Of a stretch of DNA of 7,245 nucleotides, positions 1 to 5,856 are shown one piece after another (within the stretch, counting starts at the first letter, position 1; each line of letters begins with the position of its first letter). Source of the DNA: Planctomycetota bacterium (GTDB taxonomy: Bacteria; Planctomycetota; UBA1135; GCA-002686595); the NCBI GenBank assembly GCA_016764635.1, contig JAESRM010000244.1:4244-11488 (forward strand), written 5' to 3'. The notes under the pieces were generated by a model. The model saw nothing but the letters and a program-made list of their open reading frames with translations, searched no databases and was not told the DNA's origin. A program made the translations under genes and the position numbers.

Positions 1-1
1 G

Positions 2-268
2 CGCGAGCGCCTGATCGGATTCCTGCACCGCGAAGGCACTTTGCACGTGGCCGACTTTCGTCCTCTGCATGGCAACGCAGTCGTGCGCATCGCGCAACGC
101 TTGCACCACATCATCCCCTTGTCCGGATGCGCTGCGCTCACGCGCAATGCCCTGCATCCGATCTACGACCACGGGACCGAGATGCAAGCCTTGGGATGGC
201 CCGCGCCAGAGATCTTGGACCATCGCGTCGGATCCCTCGGACCGGCCTGGTACCGGACCTGGTTTTTT
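2..268 (+). CDS. Unidentified protein, C-terminal part (5' end cut by window)
   Basis: The frame beginning at base 2 is open from the window edge. About three quarters of its codons end in G or C up to base 268, which is the coding pattern of the recognised genes here and is not clearly matched in the other frames. About 89 residues are visible, with no transmembrane stretch and many His, Arg and Trp residues; the coding-like part ends in Trp-Tyr-Arg-Thr-Trp-Phe-Phe. I recognise no family or motif. Strictly read, the frame continues to a TGA at 422-424, which would overlap the 3' end of the convergent eboE by 86 bases. The codon pattern weakens after 268, and a run of six T (263-268) sits directly before AA, so one extra T or a -1 slip would give an immediate TAA stop. 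I therefore put the likely protein end near 268. The gene is convergent with eboE; no functional link is shown. Confidence 0.5.
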
Positions 269-336
269 AAGTGCGCACAGGTTGAATGCGCTTCCACGGG
301 CACTCGACCCGCAGCCGCCCCAAGGCGATTAGAAAC

Positions 337-1605
337 TCAGGCCGGAAGCCAGCCCAGGCGACTCAACAATGCCAACACGTGCTCGTACTCTGCCACGAGA
401 CCGGACACCAAACCACCGGGCTGACTCCCCGGCAGAATATTCCACGTGTACGTTTCGATCTCCACGTGCAATTCATTCGTACGCCACGCAGCGGGATCCT
501 TTAACAGCTCGGACAAGATCGCATCCGCGTGATCCCTCGTGGTCCCCAAACCCGCGAACTCAGGCAGGTTCACCGGCACATGAAAATGGCAGCGCCATTC
601 CTCGCAGGCGCGCCACTCCTCGCCAGCAGATTCATCGAGCAAGGCCTCTTGTAAATCGACCAAATCGCCTGCGCTGCTGCGTCCGGAACCGTTGACCTGA
701 TGCAGGAAGCGCGGCTCATCCAAGGACAGGAGGGCCTGAACCGCTTCGGGATGCTCGCCAGGCCGCACGAGGCTCAAGGCGTTGGAGTACTGCAGTTTGC
801 CCATGCTGCCCACGCTGCGAGCCAGCCGTACCGCGTCTTCGGCCGATTCGAATTCCACGGCACTGTGGCAAGCATCCAAGCAGGTGCCCAAATGTCGGGC
901 CACCGCTTGCTCTGCTTGACTATTTGCGTAGCCGTGCTGCTCGACCAGGATGGTACTCGCGCGACTCGTCACACGTTGCAAGTGCAAAGCCATTGCGGCG
1001 GAGTTGCCCGCGATCGCCCAAGGCTCCGCTTCCACCGATAGAACCGTGCGGGTCGCATCGGCCTGCGCGTGCAGCGCCAAGTCCACGACAGCCTGGGCCA
1101 AACCCAGGATGTGGGCCGTGTGATCCGAGCCCTCGGCGACCTGGCTCACATGGGCACCGGGGTGGGTGCTGATGGAGATGTGCCGTTTGGCGTCGCCCCG
1201 GCTGCGCGCGAGCCTAGGAGCGACCCGGGCCACCGCAGATGTATATGCCGCGCGCTCCCCGCGATCCCAAGTCGGTAGATAGACGGCTTCCTTGAGCCCG
1301 TCCCGCTGAAAGTCCCCGTAGGGAAAGGCATTGAATGTGAACGGATCCAATCCGTTCTGCTCCAACCAATGCGCGAAAGAGTCCAGGTCGGTGCGACCCG
1401 CGTCGGAGGCCAAATGCAAAGCCACGCGCGCGGGCAGGTACAGGCCCACGCCGAAATCTCCGCTGACCGCCAAGGCCTGTTTCACCGCCAGGGTAAAACG
1501 CTCAAGGCCCGATCGGATTTCGTCCAGGGACTCGCCCGCATGCAGATTGGTGCAATAGGCCAGGCGCACCACGGAATCGCCATGGCTCGGATGGGTGAAG
1601 CGCAT
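337..1605 (-). CDS. eboE: EboE-type metabolite traffic protein (xylose isomerase-like TIM barrel)
   Basis: The 422-residue product matches the EboE family in length and layout. Visible family signatures are Tyr-Cys-Thr-Asn-Leu-His-Ala-Gly-Glu at residues 17-25, FNAFPYGDF at 91-99, a Val-Glu-Ala-Glu-Pro-Trp segment near 191-196, an Asp-Ala-Cys-His segment at 244-247, a Cys-His-Phe-His-Val-Pro-Val segment at 339-345 and HVEIETYTWNILP at 380-392. The acidic and His clusters look like the metal ligands of a xylose isomerase/AP endonuclease-like barrel; that assignment is inferred from the fold. In other bacteria ebo genes are implicated in moving metabolites or precursors to the periplasm, as in scytonemin formation in Nostoc; the reaction of EboE is not established. 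No signal peptide is seen, so the protein is probably cytoplasmic. The ATG at 1603-1605 lies 15 bases after the Trm112-like stop, suggesting co-transcription, with no Shine-Dalgarno sequence. No eboA, B, C, D or F is recognisable nearby, which is unusual. The family call is firm; the function is not. Confidence 0.85.
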   Translation of the reverse strand: MRFTHPSHGDSVVRLAYCTNLHAGESLDEIRSGLERFTLAVKQALAVSGDFGVGLYLPARVALHLASDAGRTDLDSFAHWLEQNGLDPFTFNAFPYGDFQRDGLKEAVYLPTWDRGERAAYTSAVARVAPRLARSRGDAKRHISISTHPGAHVSQVAEGSDHTAHILGLAQAVVDLALHAQADATRTVLSVEAEPWAIAGNSAAMALHLQRVTSRASTILVEQHGYANSQAEQAVARHLGTCLDACHSAVEFESAEDAVRLARSVGSMGKLQYSNALSLVRPGEHPEAVQALLSLDEPRFLHQVNGSGRSSAGDLVDLQEALLDESAGEEWRACEEWRCHFHVPVNLPEFAGLGTTRDHADAILSELLKDPAAWRTNELHVEIETYTWNILPGSQPGGLVSGLVAEYEHVLALLSRLGWLPA

Positions 1606-1620
1606 GGCGCGGCCGTGGGC

Positions 1621-1881
1621 TCAGCCCTGGGGGACGGCCAGGCCTTCCTCGATCAGCAACACCGGGATGCCGTCGCGGACCGGGTATACGATCGTTCCGT
1701 CCTGGCGTACCAAACCGGATTCCAAGGGCTGGTCCACAGCGACGCCGCCCACGTTCTTGAATCCACCCTTTTGGATGGCCCCATTGAGGCTCACGAGCAC
1801 GTCGGAGCCAGCCTCAGCGAGGGCTTGGCGTGATTCGGGACAGGCGAGCAGGGCGAGCAGTTCGGGATCGATGCTGGGCAT
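1621..1881 (-). CDS. Trm112-like small protein (UPF0434 family)
   Basis: This 86-residue protein has the two conserved ends of the bacterial Trm112/UPF0434 (YcaR-like) family: Leu-Leu-Ala-Leu-Leu-Ala-Cys-Pro near residues 8-15, and Val-Tyr-Pro-Val-Arg-Asp-Gly-Ile-Pro-Val-Leu-Leu near 65-76. Eukaryotic and archaeal Trm112 activates methyltransferases acting on tRNA, rRNA and release factors; bacterial relatives are little studied, so a methyltransferase-partner role here is inference. The usual Cys-Pro-X-Cys pair is Cys-Pro-Glu-Ser (14-17), so a complete zinc site at this end is unlikely. The product is longer than E. coli YcaR (about 60 residues) because of extra sequence between the two conserved ends, around residues 25-60. 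The ATG is at 1879-1881 with no Shine-Dalgarno match upstream. The stop lies 15 bases before the eboE start on the same strand, so the two are probably one operon. The family call is good; the cellular role is unknown. Confidence 0.8.
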   Translation of the reverse strand: MPSIDPELLALLACPESRQALAEAGSDVLVSLNGAIQKGGFKNVGGVAVDQPLESGLVRQDGTIVYPVRDGIPVLLIEEGLAVPQG

Positions 1882-2015
1882 GGGATCTTGGCCGGGGGAG
1901 GACCGAAAGCAGGGATTGAACCGAAAGGCTCATGGAACGATCCCATACTATCACGTGAGGCCCCCTGTCCAGTGGATACGTCCCGGGGATCCTGGCCATA
2001 GATTCCCAAAGCACC
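1882..2015. promoter_or_regulatory. Divergent intergenic region with weak promoter candidate and 8-bp palindrome
   Basis: These 134 bases separate two divergently transcribed gene pairs, so promoters for both should lie here. On the minus strand TGGACA (1966-1971) and TAGTAT (1945-1950) resemble -35 and -10 boxes, but the 15-base spacing is shorter than the ideal. The perfect palindrome TCACGTGA (1951-1958) lies between them and could be an operator, though an 8-base palindrome also occurs by chance. No convincing plus-strand promoter was found. This is a weak, consensus-based call. Confidence 0.25.
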
Positions 2016-3182
2016 ATGATCGTCCCCACTTTTCCAATTCTGGCCATTCTGGCCCTGGCGGCCTTTTGCCCCCCGAGCCCGGCGTGCAGCCCGTTCCAAG
2101 AGACCCCTTCCCAAGGGGCTCAGGCCAAGACCCTGGAAGCCCCCCAGGTCACTTTTTCATCGCAGGCCCTAGGCAAGGTCTGGGCAGCGGTGGGACCGGA
2201 AACCGTTCCAGTGCCCTTACCCCTGCCCGCCCAGGAGCTGAACCTCGAGCCCTATGGCCGAGCCACCCTCGCCGCGTGGGCCCAAGCGCTAAAAACCGTG
2301 GGCGAGCCGCTCACAGCCATCGACGCCCGCCTGCAAGCCCACCTCAGCTTGTGCCTGATCGCCCAAGCCCAGGGCCGCGACCAGGATGCGTGGAAGCACT
2401 TTCTGCGACTAGCTGACGGACCCGGGCATGTGGCCTGCGCCTTGCCCCACCTCTGGCCCGGGGTTCCGTTCGGCACCCCCATCGGCCCCGGAGCGCGGCT
2501 GACGCTCACGCCCAATACCCTGCTGCGCCCGGCCTTCCCGATGATGTCACCGGACGGCAAAACCGACGGCGCTCCGGGGGAAGGCCCCCTGCGCATGCAA
2601 TGGAAGCAAGGCTTGCAGGTTGGGGATCAACCCCTCGAATTGCGCTTCACCCTGCAGCCGGAGGGCATTGAAATGGACCTGTGGAATCGGGGCTCAAAGA
2701 CCTTCCCCATCCGGGCCCTGCTGCCCAGCCCGCGCAACTACGCGCACTCCTACACCTACTCGGATTGGGAGAAGGTTCCGGAACCCGAGTTCGGCATCAC
2801 GGTGCAGCTGCCGCCCGACCGGGAAGGCGCCTGGACTTTGTTCTCGCGCCTAAAACCAGCATTTGAAGCTTGGCCACGCTCTCCCAAGCCCGGGGCCCGC
2901 TGGTTCGAGGACCGCAGCATGCGACTCATCCTGGGCCCTGGAGAATCCCCCACGCCGGCCCTGGAATCCCTAGCAAAAGTTTTACGGGACCTGCTGAACA
3001 TGCCCGTGCAATTCGCGGCCGGCCCCAACGGGGCGCCCCTGCGCTGCGTACTGGTGGACCTGGGCCCCACAGGCCCCACCAGGGACCCCAAGTCGGCCCC
3101 CGCCAGGCCTGGGCCCCTCTCTGACCGCCACGTGCGAATGCGCCGGCTGCTCTCGAGCGTGGAGCTTTTCCTGCTGCCTTGA
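2016..3182 (+). CDS. Secreted protein of unknown function
   Basis: This gene encodes 388 residues, starting at the ATG at 2016. The N-terminus has a hydrophobic segment at about residues 6-17, followed by a Pro- and Cys-rich stretch (Cys18, Cys24), which suggests a signal peptide. The sequence before either Cys is a poor lipobox, so lipoprotein status is doubtful, and the usual basic N-region is missing. The mature part is rich in Pro and Gly. It seems to have a helical segment around residues 80-130, then a region with beta-type patterning that includes the aromatic run Tyr-Ala-His-Ser-Tyr-Thr-Tyr-Ser-Asp-Trp (about 242-251). The C-terminus is basic and then hydrophobic. I recognise no domain or catalytic motif. 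GC-rich third positions over the whole length support real coding. No Shine-Dalgarno sequence precedes the start. The aminopeptidase gene begins 27 bases after the stop, so the two may be one operon; a shared function is not shown. Confidence 0.75.
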   Translation: MIVPTFPILAILALAAFCPPSPACSPFQETPSQGAQAKTLEAPQVTFSSQALGKVWAAVGPETVPVPLPLPAQELNLEPYGRATLAAWAQALKTVGEPLTAIDARLQAHLSLCLIAQAQGRDQDAWKHFLRLADGPGHVACALPHLWPGVPFGTPIGPGARLTLTPNTLLRPAFPMMSPDGKTDGAPGEGPLRMQWKQGLQVGDQPLELRFTLQPEGIEMDLWNRGSKTFPIRALLPSPRNYAHSYTYSDWEKVPEPEFGITVQLPPDREGAWTLFSRLKPAFEAWPRSPKPGARWFEDRSMRLILGPGESPTPALESLAKVLRDLLNMPVQFAAGPNGAPLRCVLVDLGPTGPTRDPKSAPARPGPLSDRHVRMRRLLSSVELFLLP

Positions 3183-3209
3183 GCGGCCCCGGCCCGTATC
3201 TTGGCGCCT

Positions 3210-4550
3210 ATGAATCTCTACCAGCAGAATCGCAAGCGTTTCCAAGTCCTGATGACCTTGGACGAGTGCGTCGCCATCATCCCCACGAACACGGCCAAGA
3301 TGCGCAACCACGATTGCGACTACCGTTTCCGCCCGGACTCTGATTTTTGGTACCTGACCGGCTTTGCCGAGCCCGGATGCGTGCTGGTTTTGATCCCGGG
3401 AGAAGGCGATGACGAAGCCGGCAAGAGCATCCTCTTCCTGCGCGAGTCCAACAAGCAGATGGAGATCTGGAACGGCAAGCGGCTCGGTCTGCAAGCCGCC
3501 CCGGAAGCCCTAGGCGTGGACGAGGCCTACGACATCGAAGAGCTTTGGACCAAGCTGCCCGAGCTCTTGGTGGGCCACCCGCGCCTGCTCTACCGCCTGG
3601 GCATGGACGACTCTATGGACCTGCGCTTCACGGGCATGGTCAAGGCCCTGCGCAGTCGCGCCCGCAAGGGCATCGAGCCGCCCGTGGAGATCGTGGACGG
3701 CCACCACTCCCTGCACGAGATGCGCTTGCACAAGTCCGCCGAAGAAGCCGACCTCATGCGCAAGGCTGCCGAGATCACGACCGAAGCCCACCTGGCCGCC
3801 ATGGCCGCCACGCGCGACGGTGTCAACGAATGCGAAATCGACGCGCTGATCGACTACACCTTCCGCCGGCGCGGCGCCAACGGCCAGGCCTATTCCTCCA
3901 TCGTGGCGGGCGGCGAGAACGCCTGCATCCTGCACTACGTGGAGAACGACCAACCGCTCAAGGACGGCGAATTGTTGCTGATCGACGCCGGCGCTGAATA
4001 CCAGTGCTACGCCAGCGATGTGACGCGCACCTTCCCCGTGTCAGGAACCTTCAGTGAGCCCCAGCGCGCCCTATACGAGGTCGTACTGAAAGCCCAAGAA
4101 GCCGCCATAGCCGCGGTCAAACCCGGCGTGCCCACCGACCAGATCCATGAGGTTTCCCTAAACGGCTTGGTCGATGGCCTCATCGAGCTGGGCTTGATCG
4201 AAGGACCGCGCGCCAAAGCCTTGGAGAAAAAAACCTTCCGGGACTTCTTCATGCACGGCACCAGCCATTGGCTGGGGTTGGACGTTCACGATTGCGGCTC
4301 CTACGCCGAGGACGGCGAGTCCCGCGAGCTGGAGCCCGGCATGGTCTTGACCGTGGAGCCCGGCTTGTACGTGGATCCCGAGAACATGGACGTGGACGCC
4401 AAGTGGCGCGGTATTGGCATCCGCATCGAGGACGACATTTTGGTGACCGAGGATGGCCATGAGAATTTGACCATCGCCATTCCGAAGTCGATCGAGGCTG
4501 TGGAAGCGGCTTGCCAGGCGTCAGATGCCTTGTCGCCCATCGGCGGCTGA
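3210..4550 (+). CDS. pepP: Xaa-Pro aminopeptidase, M24B metallopeptidase (PepP type)
   Basis: The enzyme removes an N-terminal residue that precedes proline and uses two metal ions, usually manganese. From the ATG at 3210 it is 446 residues, normal for PepP. An aminopeptidase P N-domain covers about residues 1-135, including Asp-Ser-Asp-Phe-Trp-Tyr-Leu-Thr-Gly-Phe (43-52). The pita-bread catalytic domain covers about 175-430. All five metal ligands are visible: Asp259 (Leu-Ile-Asp-Ala-Gly), Asp270 (Ser-Asp-Val-Thr-Arg-Thr-Phe-Pro), His349 (Met-His-Gly-Thr-Ser-His), Glu383 (Val-Glu-Pro-Gly) and Glu407 (Arg-Ile-Glu-Asp-Asp). His242 and His360 match the usual substrate-site histidines. There is no signal peptide, so it is probably cytoplasmic, acting in peptide turnover. 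An in-frame TTG at 3201 would add three residues, but the ATG fits the family better; neither has a Shine-Dalgarno sequence. It lies 27 bases after the secreted-protein gene, and a hairpin 56 bases beyond its stop may end the transcript. Confidence 0.95.
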   Translation: MNLYQQNRKRFQVLMTLDECVAIIPTNTAKMRNHDCDYRFRPDSDFWYLTGFAEPGCVLVLIPGEGDDEAGKSILFLRESNKQMEIWNGKRLGLQAAPEALGVDEAYDIEELWTKLPELLVGHPRLLYRLGMDDSMDLRFTGMVKALRSRARKGIEPPVEIVDGHHSLHEMRLHKSAEEADLMRKAAEITTEAHLAAMAATRDGVNECEIDALIDYTFRRRGANGQAYSSIVAGGENACILHYVENDQPLKDGELLLIDAGAEYQCYASDVTRTFPVSGTFSEPQRALYEVVLKAQEAAIAAVKPGVPTDQIHEVSLNGLVDGLIELGLIEGPRAKALEKKTFRDFFMHGTSHWLGLDVHDCGSYAEDGESRELEPGMVLTVEPGLYVDPENMDVDAKWRGIGIRIEDDILVTEDGHENLTIAIPKSIEAVEAACQASDALSPIGG

Positions 4551-4551
4551 T

Positions 4552-4584
4552 TCATCGGAGTCAGACGGGCAGCCACCCACCTGC
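4552..4584 (+). repeat. Imperfect repeat, copy 1, directly after pepP stop
   Basis: This copy starts one base after the pepP TGA. It aligns with 5534-5567 at 27 of 34 columns with one gap, ending in the identical 11-mer CACCCACCTGC (4574-4584 here). The second copy also begins directly after a stop codon. No family is recognised; it may be a dispersed 3'-end element, a remnant of a duplication, or chance. Confidence 0.4.
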
Positions 4585-4606
4585 GGCTGGAAAGTGCCGC
4601 ATCGAA

Positions 4607-4637
4607 AAGAGCTCGCAGCAAATCGTTGCGGGCTCTT
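4607..4637. terminator. Hairpin after pepP, probable transcription terminator
   Basis: AAGAGCTCGCAGC (4607-4619) pairs over 13 positions, two of them G-T wobbles, with GTTGCGGGCTCTT (4625-4637) around the loop AAATC. On the plus strand the tail is only pyrimidine-rich (TTCTC), so pepP termination here would be weak or would need Rho. On the minus strand the stem runs into TTTT. It sits 56 bases after the pepP stop. It could equally be an mRNA 3'-end stabiliser. Confidence 0.5.
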
Positions 4638-4912
4638 CTCGTGGGTGCTCATTCTCACGGTACCTGCTCAGCAGCCCGCACACGTGAGTGGAAAAGGGTT
4701 GGTGCTGATAAACTGCGGCATGTGGCGTTCCCTTCCGCTGCATTGCAGGCTCCGGGTCTCGTTTTTTTCGAATACCATGCGTACGCTGCGCCCCTCCTCG
4801 GATCACCATTCATTACCCTTGGTTTGATCCCCTTCAAATTGCGGACCCGATGCTCCTTCCGTAGGCCAGTATCTTTGCAAGGGACCCCCTCCACCACAAA
4901 TCATCACCTGAC

Positions 4913-5533
4913 ATGCGTTTCATTTTTCGGATCCTCGGGGCTTACCTATACCTAATAGCCTTGACCTGCGCCTTCCTCGGGGCCCTGTTGGTTCCGGTCG
5001 GAATGTGGCACGAGGATTACCATTCCGTGGCCGTAGGGACGGGGGCCCTCGCCGCCTGCTACCCGCTTTGGAGGTTGGGCCGGAGCTGCATGCGCAAATG
5101 GCAGAAGCTCACAAGCGCTTCGAGCCCTTCGGCCAACCCGCCCCGCCCCCCGAAGGAAAAGAGCCTTGCCGAATTGAAGAAGGAAGTGCGCGAGGAGCTG
5201 TTGATGACATTTCGTAGCGCTGCGGTGCTGGGCACCATCATCGCCCCCATCGTCGCCTTCACCGAAGAGCTGCCGGCTGATTCAAACCCATGGGCCATGC
5301 TGCCAATCATTTTCTTGATCACCTGCTACGGGCTCGCTGGCGCCATCTCCATGATCTTCATGGCCACGGAATTTGTCCGCGGTCGCGGTCTAACTCACTT
5401 CCTCCCTGGAATCGGCGCGCGCCTGGGCCTGCTGATTGGAGGCCTCGCATTCATAGCCTCATTCTGGCTGGGTTTGTTCGTGCTGCCCTTCCGCACCGCA
5501 CGCAACTTCCGCATTCTGCGTATGCCCGCGTAG
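4913..5533 (+). CDS. Multi-pass membrane protein of unknown function
   Basis: The 206-residue product is clearly an inner-membrane protein. Hydrophobic segments lie at about residues 7-30, 38-54, 101-119, 128-151 and 168-192, giving four or five membrane spans. Between the second and third is a charged, Pro-rich cytoplasmic-type loop (about 66-98), with Pro-Pro-Arg-Pro-Pro followed by a Lys/Glu-rich helix (Ala-Glu-Leu-Lys-Lys-Glu-Val-Arg-Glu-Glu). The C-terminus is basic. I recognise no family and see no conserved catalytic or transport motif. The start is the ATG at 4913; a purine run at 4879-4884 is too far upstream to be its ribosome binding site. The gene stands alone: a gene-free stretch lies upstream and a Rho-independent terminator downstream. 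The membrane topology supports real coding, while the role is unknown. Confidence 0.7.
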   Translation: MRFIFRILGAYLYLIALTCAFLGALLVPVGMWHEDYHSVAVGTGALAACYPLWRLGRSCMRKWQKLTSASSPSANPPRPPKEKSLAELKKEVREELLMTFRSAAVLGTIIAPIVAFTEELPADSNPWAMLPIIFLITCYGLAGAISMIFMATEFVRGRGLTHFLPGIGARLGLLIGGLAFIASFWLGLFVLPFRTARNFRILRMPA

Positions 5534-5567
5534 TCATTCGGCGTCGGACGCCCTGTCACCCACCTGC
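5534..5567 (+). repeat. Imperfect repeat, copy 2, directly after membrane-protein stop
   Basis: This copy begins immediately after the TAG stop at 5531-5533. It shares 27 of 34 aligned columns with 4552-4584, including the exact 11-mer CACCCACCTGC (5557-5567 here). It lies upstream of the Rho-independent terminator, so it would be part of the 3' untranslated region. Confidence 0.4.
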
Positions 5568-5610
5568 ACCCGGATTGCCGATTAGAAGTCGTCCCGGCTC
5601 AGTTCCCACG

Positions 5611-5641
5611 AAAAAACCCGCGCCAATGGCGCGGGTTTTTT
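5611..5641. terminator. Bidirectional Rho-independent terminator
   Basis: An 8-bp GC stem, CCCGCGCC (5617-5624) with GGCGCGGG (5628-5635), closes the loop AAT. It is flanked by six A (5611-5616) and six T (5636-5641), so each strand reads stem then U6. It ends the membrane protein transcript on the plus strand and the tRNA-Lys transcript on the minus strand, where it starts 11 bases after the CCA. Confidence 0.93.
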
Positions 5642-5652
5642 AAGGGAAAGAG

Positions 5653-5728
5653 TGGTGAGCGCGCCAGGGGTCGAACCTGGGACCTACAGGTTAAAAGCCC
5701 GTTGCTCTACCAACTGAGCTACGCGCCC
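5653..5728 (-). tRNA. tRNA-Lys (anticodon UUU)
   Basis: Read on the minus strand, this 76-base gene folds as a complete cloverleaf. The acceptor stem GGGCGCG pairs with CGCGCTC (one G-T pair), followed by discriminator A and an encoded CCA. The D arm has GCTC-AGTTGGTA-GAGC. The anticodon arm is ACGGG-CTTTTAA-CCTGT, with the anticodon TTT at 5695-5693 (tRNA positions 34-36), which reads lysine codons AAA and AAG. The T arm has CCAGG-TTCGACC-CCTGG. It lies after frr on the same strand, probably with its own promoter, and is followed by a strong terminator. Confidence 0.97.
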
Positions 5729-5806
5729 ACTCTTGTATTTCCTTTGCTGCTGGCCTCGAAAGGTCAGCGGGTCGCGGGCTGAATCAAATCCTGCTCGCGG
5801 GGCGGG

Positions 5807-5836
5807 AATATAGTCAATTCATACCCCCCACGCCAA
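5807..5836 (-). promoter_or_regulatory. Candidate promoter for tRNA-Lys
   Basis: On the minus strand TTGGCG (5836-5831) and TATATT (5812-5807) are spaced by 18 bases, matching the sigma-70 boxes at 4 of 6 and 5 of 6 positions. The following bases (CCCGCCCCGCG) form a GC-rich discriminator, a feature of stable-RNA promoters under stringent control. It would leave a leader of about 70 bases before the mature tRNA. This rests on consensus only. Confidence 0.35.
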
Positions 5837-5856
5837 GGGCTTGCTGAAGAAAGCTT

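Larger units (their letters stand above)
4551..4912. other. Gene-free stretch between pepP and the membrane protein gene
   Basis: These 362 bases contain no open frame with a recognisable product. The small frames crossing them have mixed composition, and several run into the neighbouring genes. It looks less GC-rich than the coding regions, with short A and T runs. It holds an imperfect repeat just after the pepP stop (4552-4584) and a strong hairpin (4607-4637). It should also contain the promoter of the membrane protein gene, but I could not pick out a -35/-10 pair with good spacing. Confidence 0.6.

Noticed and set aside
269..295. GCGCA/TGCGC hairpin near the T6 run, considered as a terminator for the left-edge gene or eboE
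   Set aside because: The stem has only five pairs, and the T run precedes rather than follows it on the plus strand; on the minus strand the tail is A-rich.
1..328. Minus-strand frame open from 328 to the window edge, as a possible gene downstream of eboE
   Set aside because: It is the mirror of the plus-strand frame that carries the GC-rich third positions, and its product is low-complexity and unlike any ebo protein.
3510..3953. Minus-strand 147-codon frame inside pepP, rich in Val, His, Gly and Ala
   Set aside because: It is antisense to an unmistakable PepP catalytic region, so it is a shadow created by the codon pattern of pepP.
4561..4809. Minus-strand open frame of 82 codons in the gene-free stretch
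   Set aside because: Its composition is mixed, no motif or SD is seen, and it crosses the 4607-4637 hairpin. It looks like a chance frame.
4626..4955. Plus-strand open frame running into the start of the membrane protein gene
   Set aside because: It overlaps that gene in another frame and shows no protein-like features, so it is more likely noncoding.
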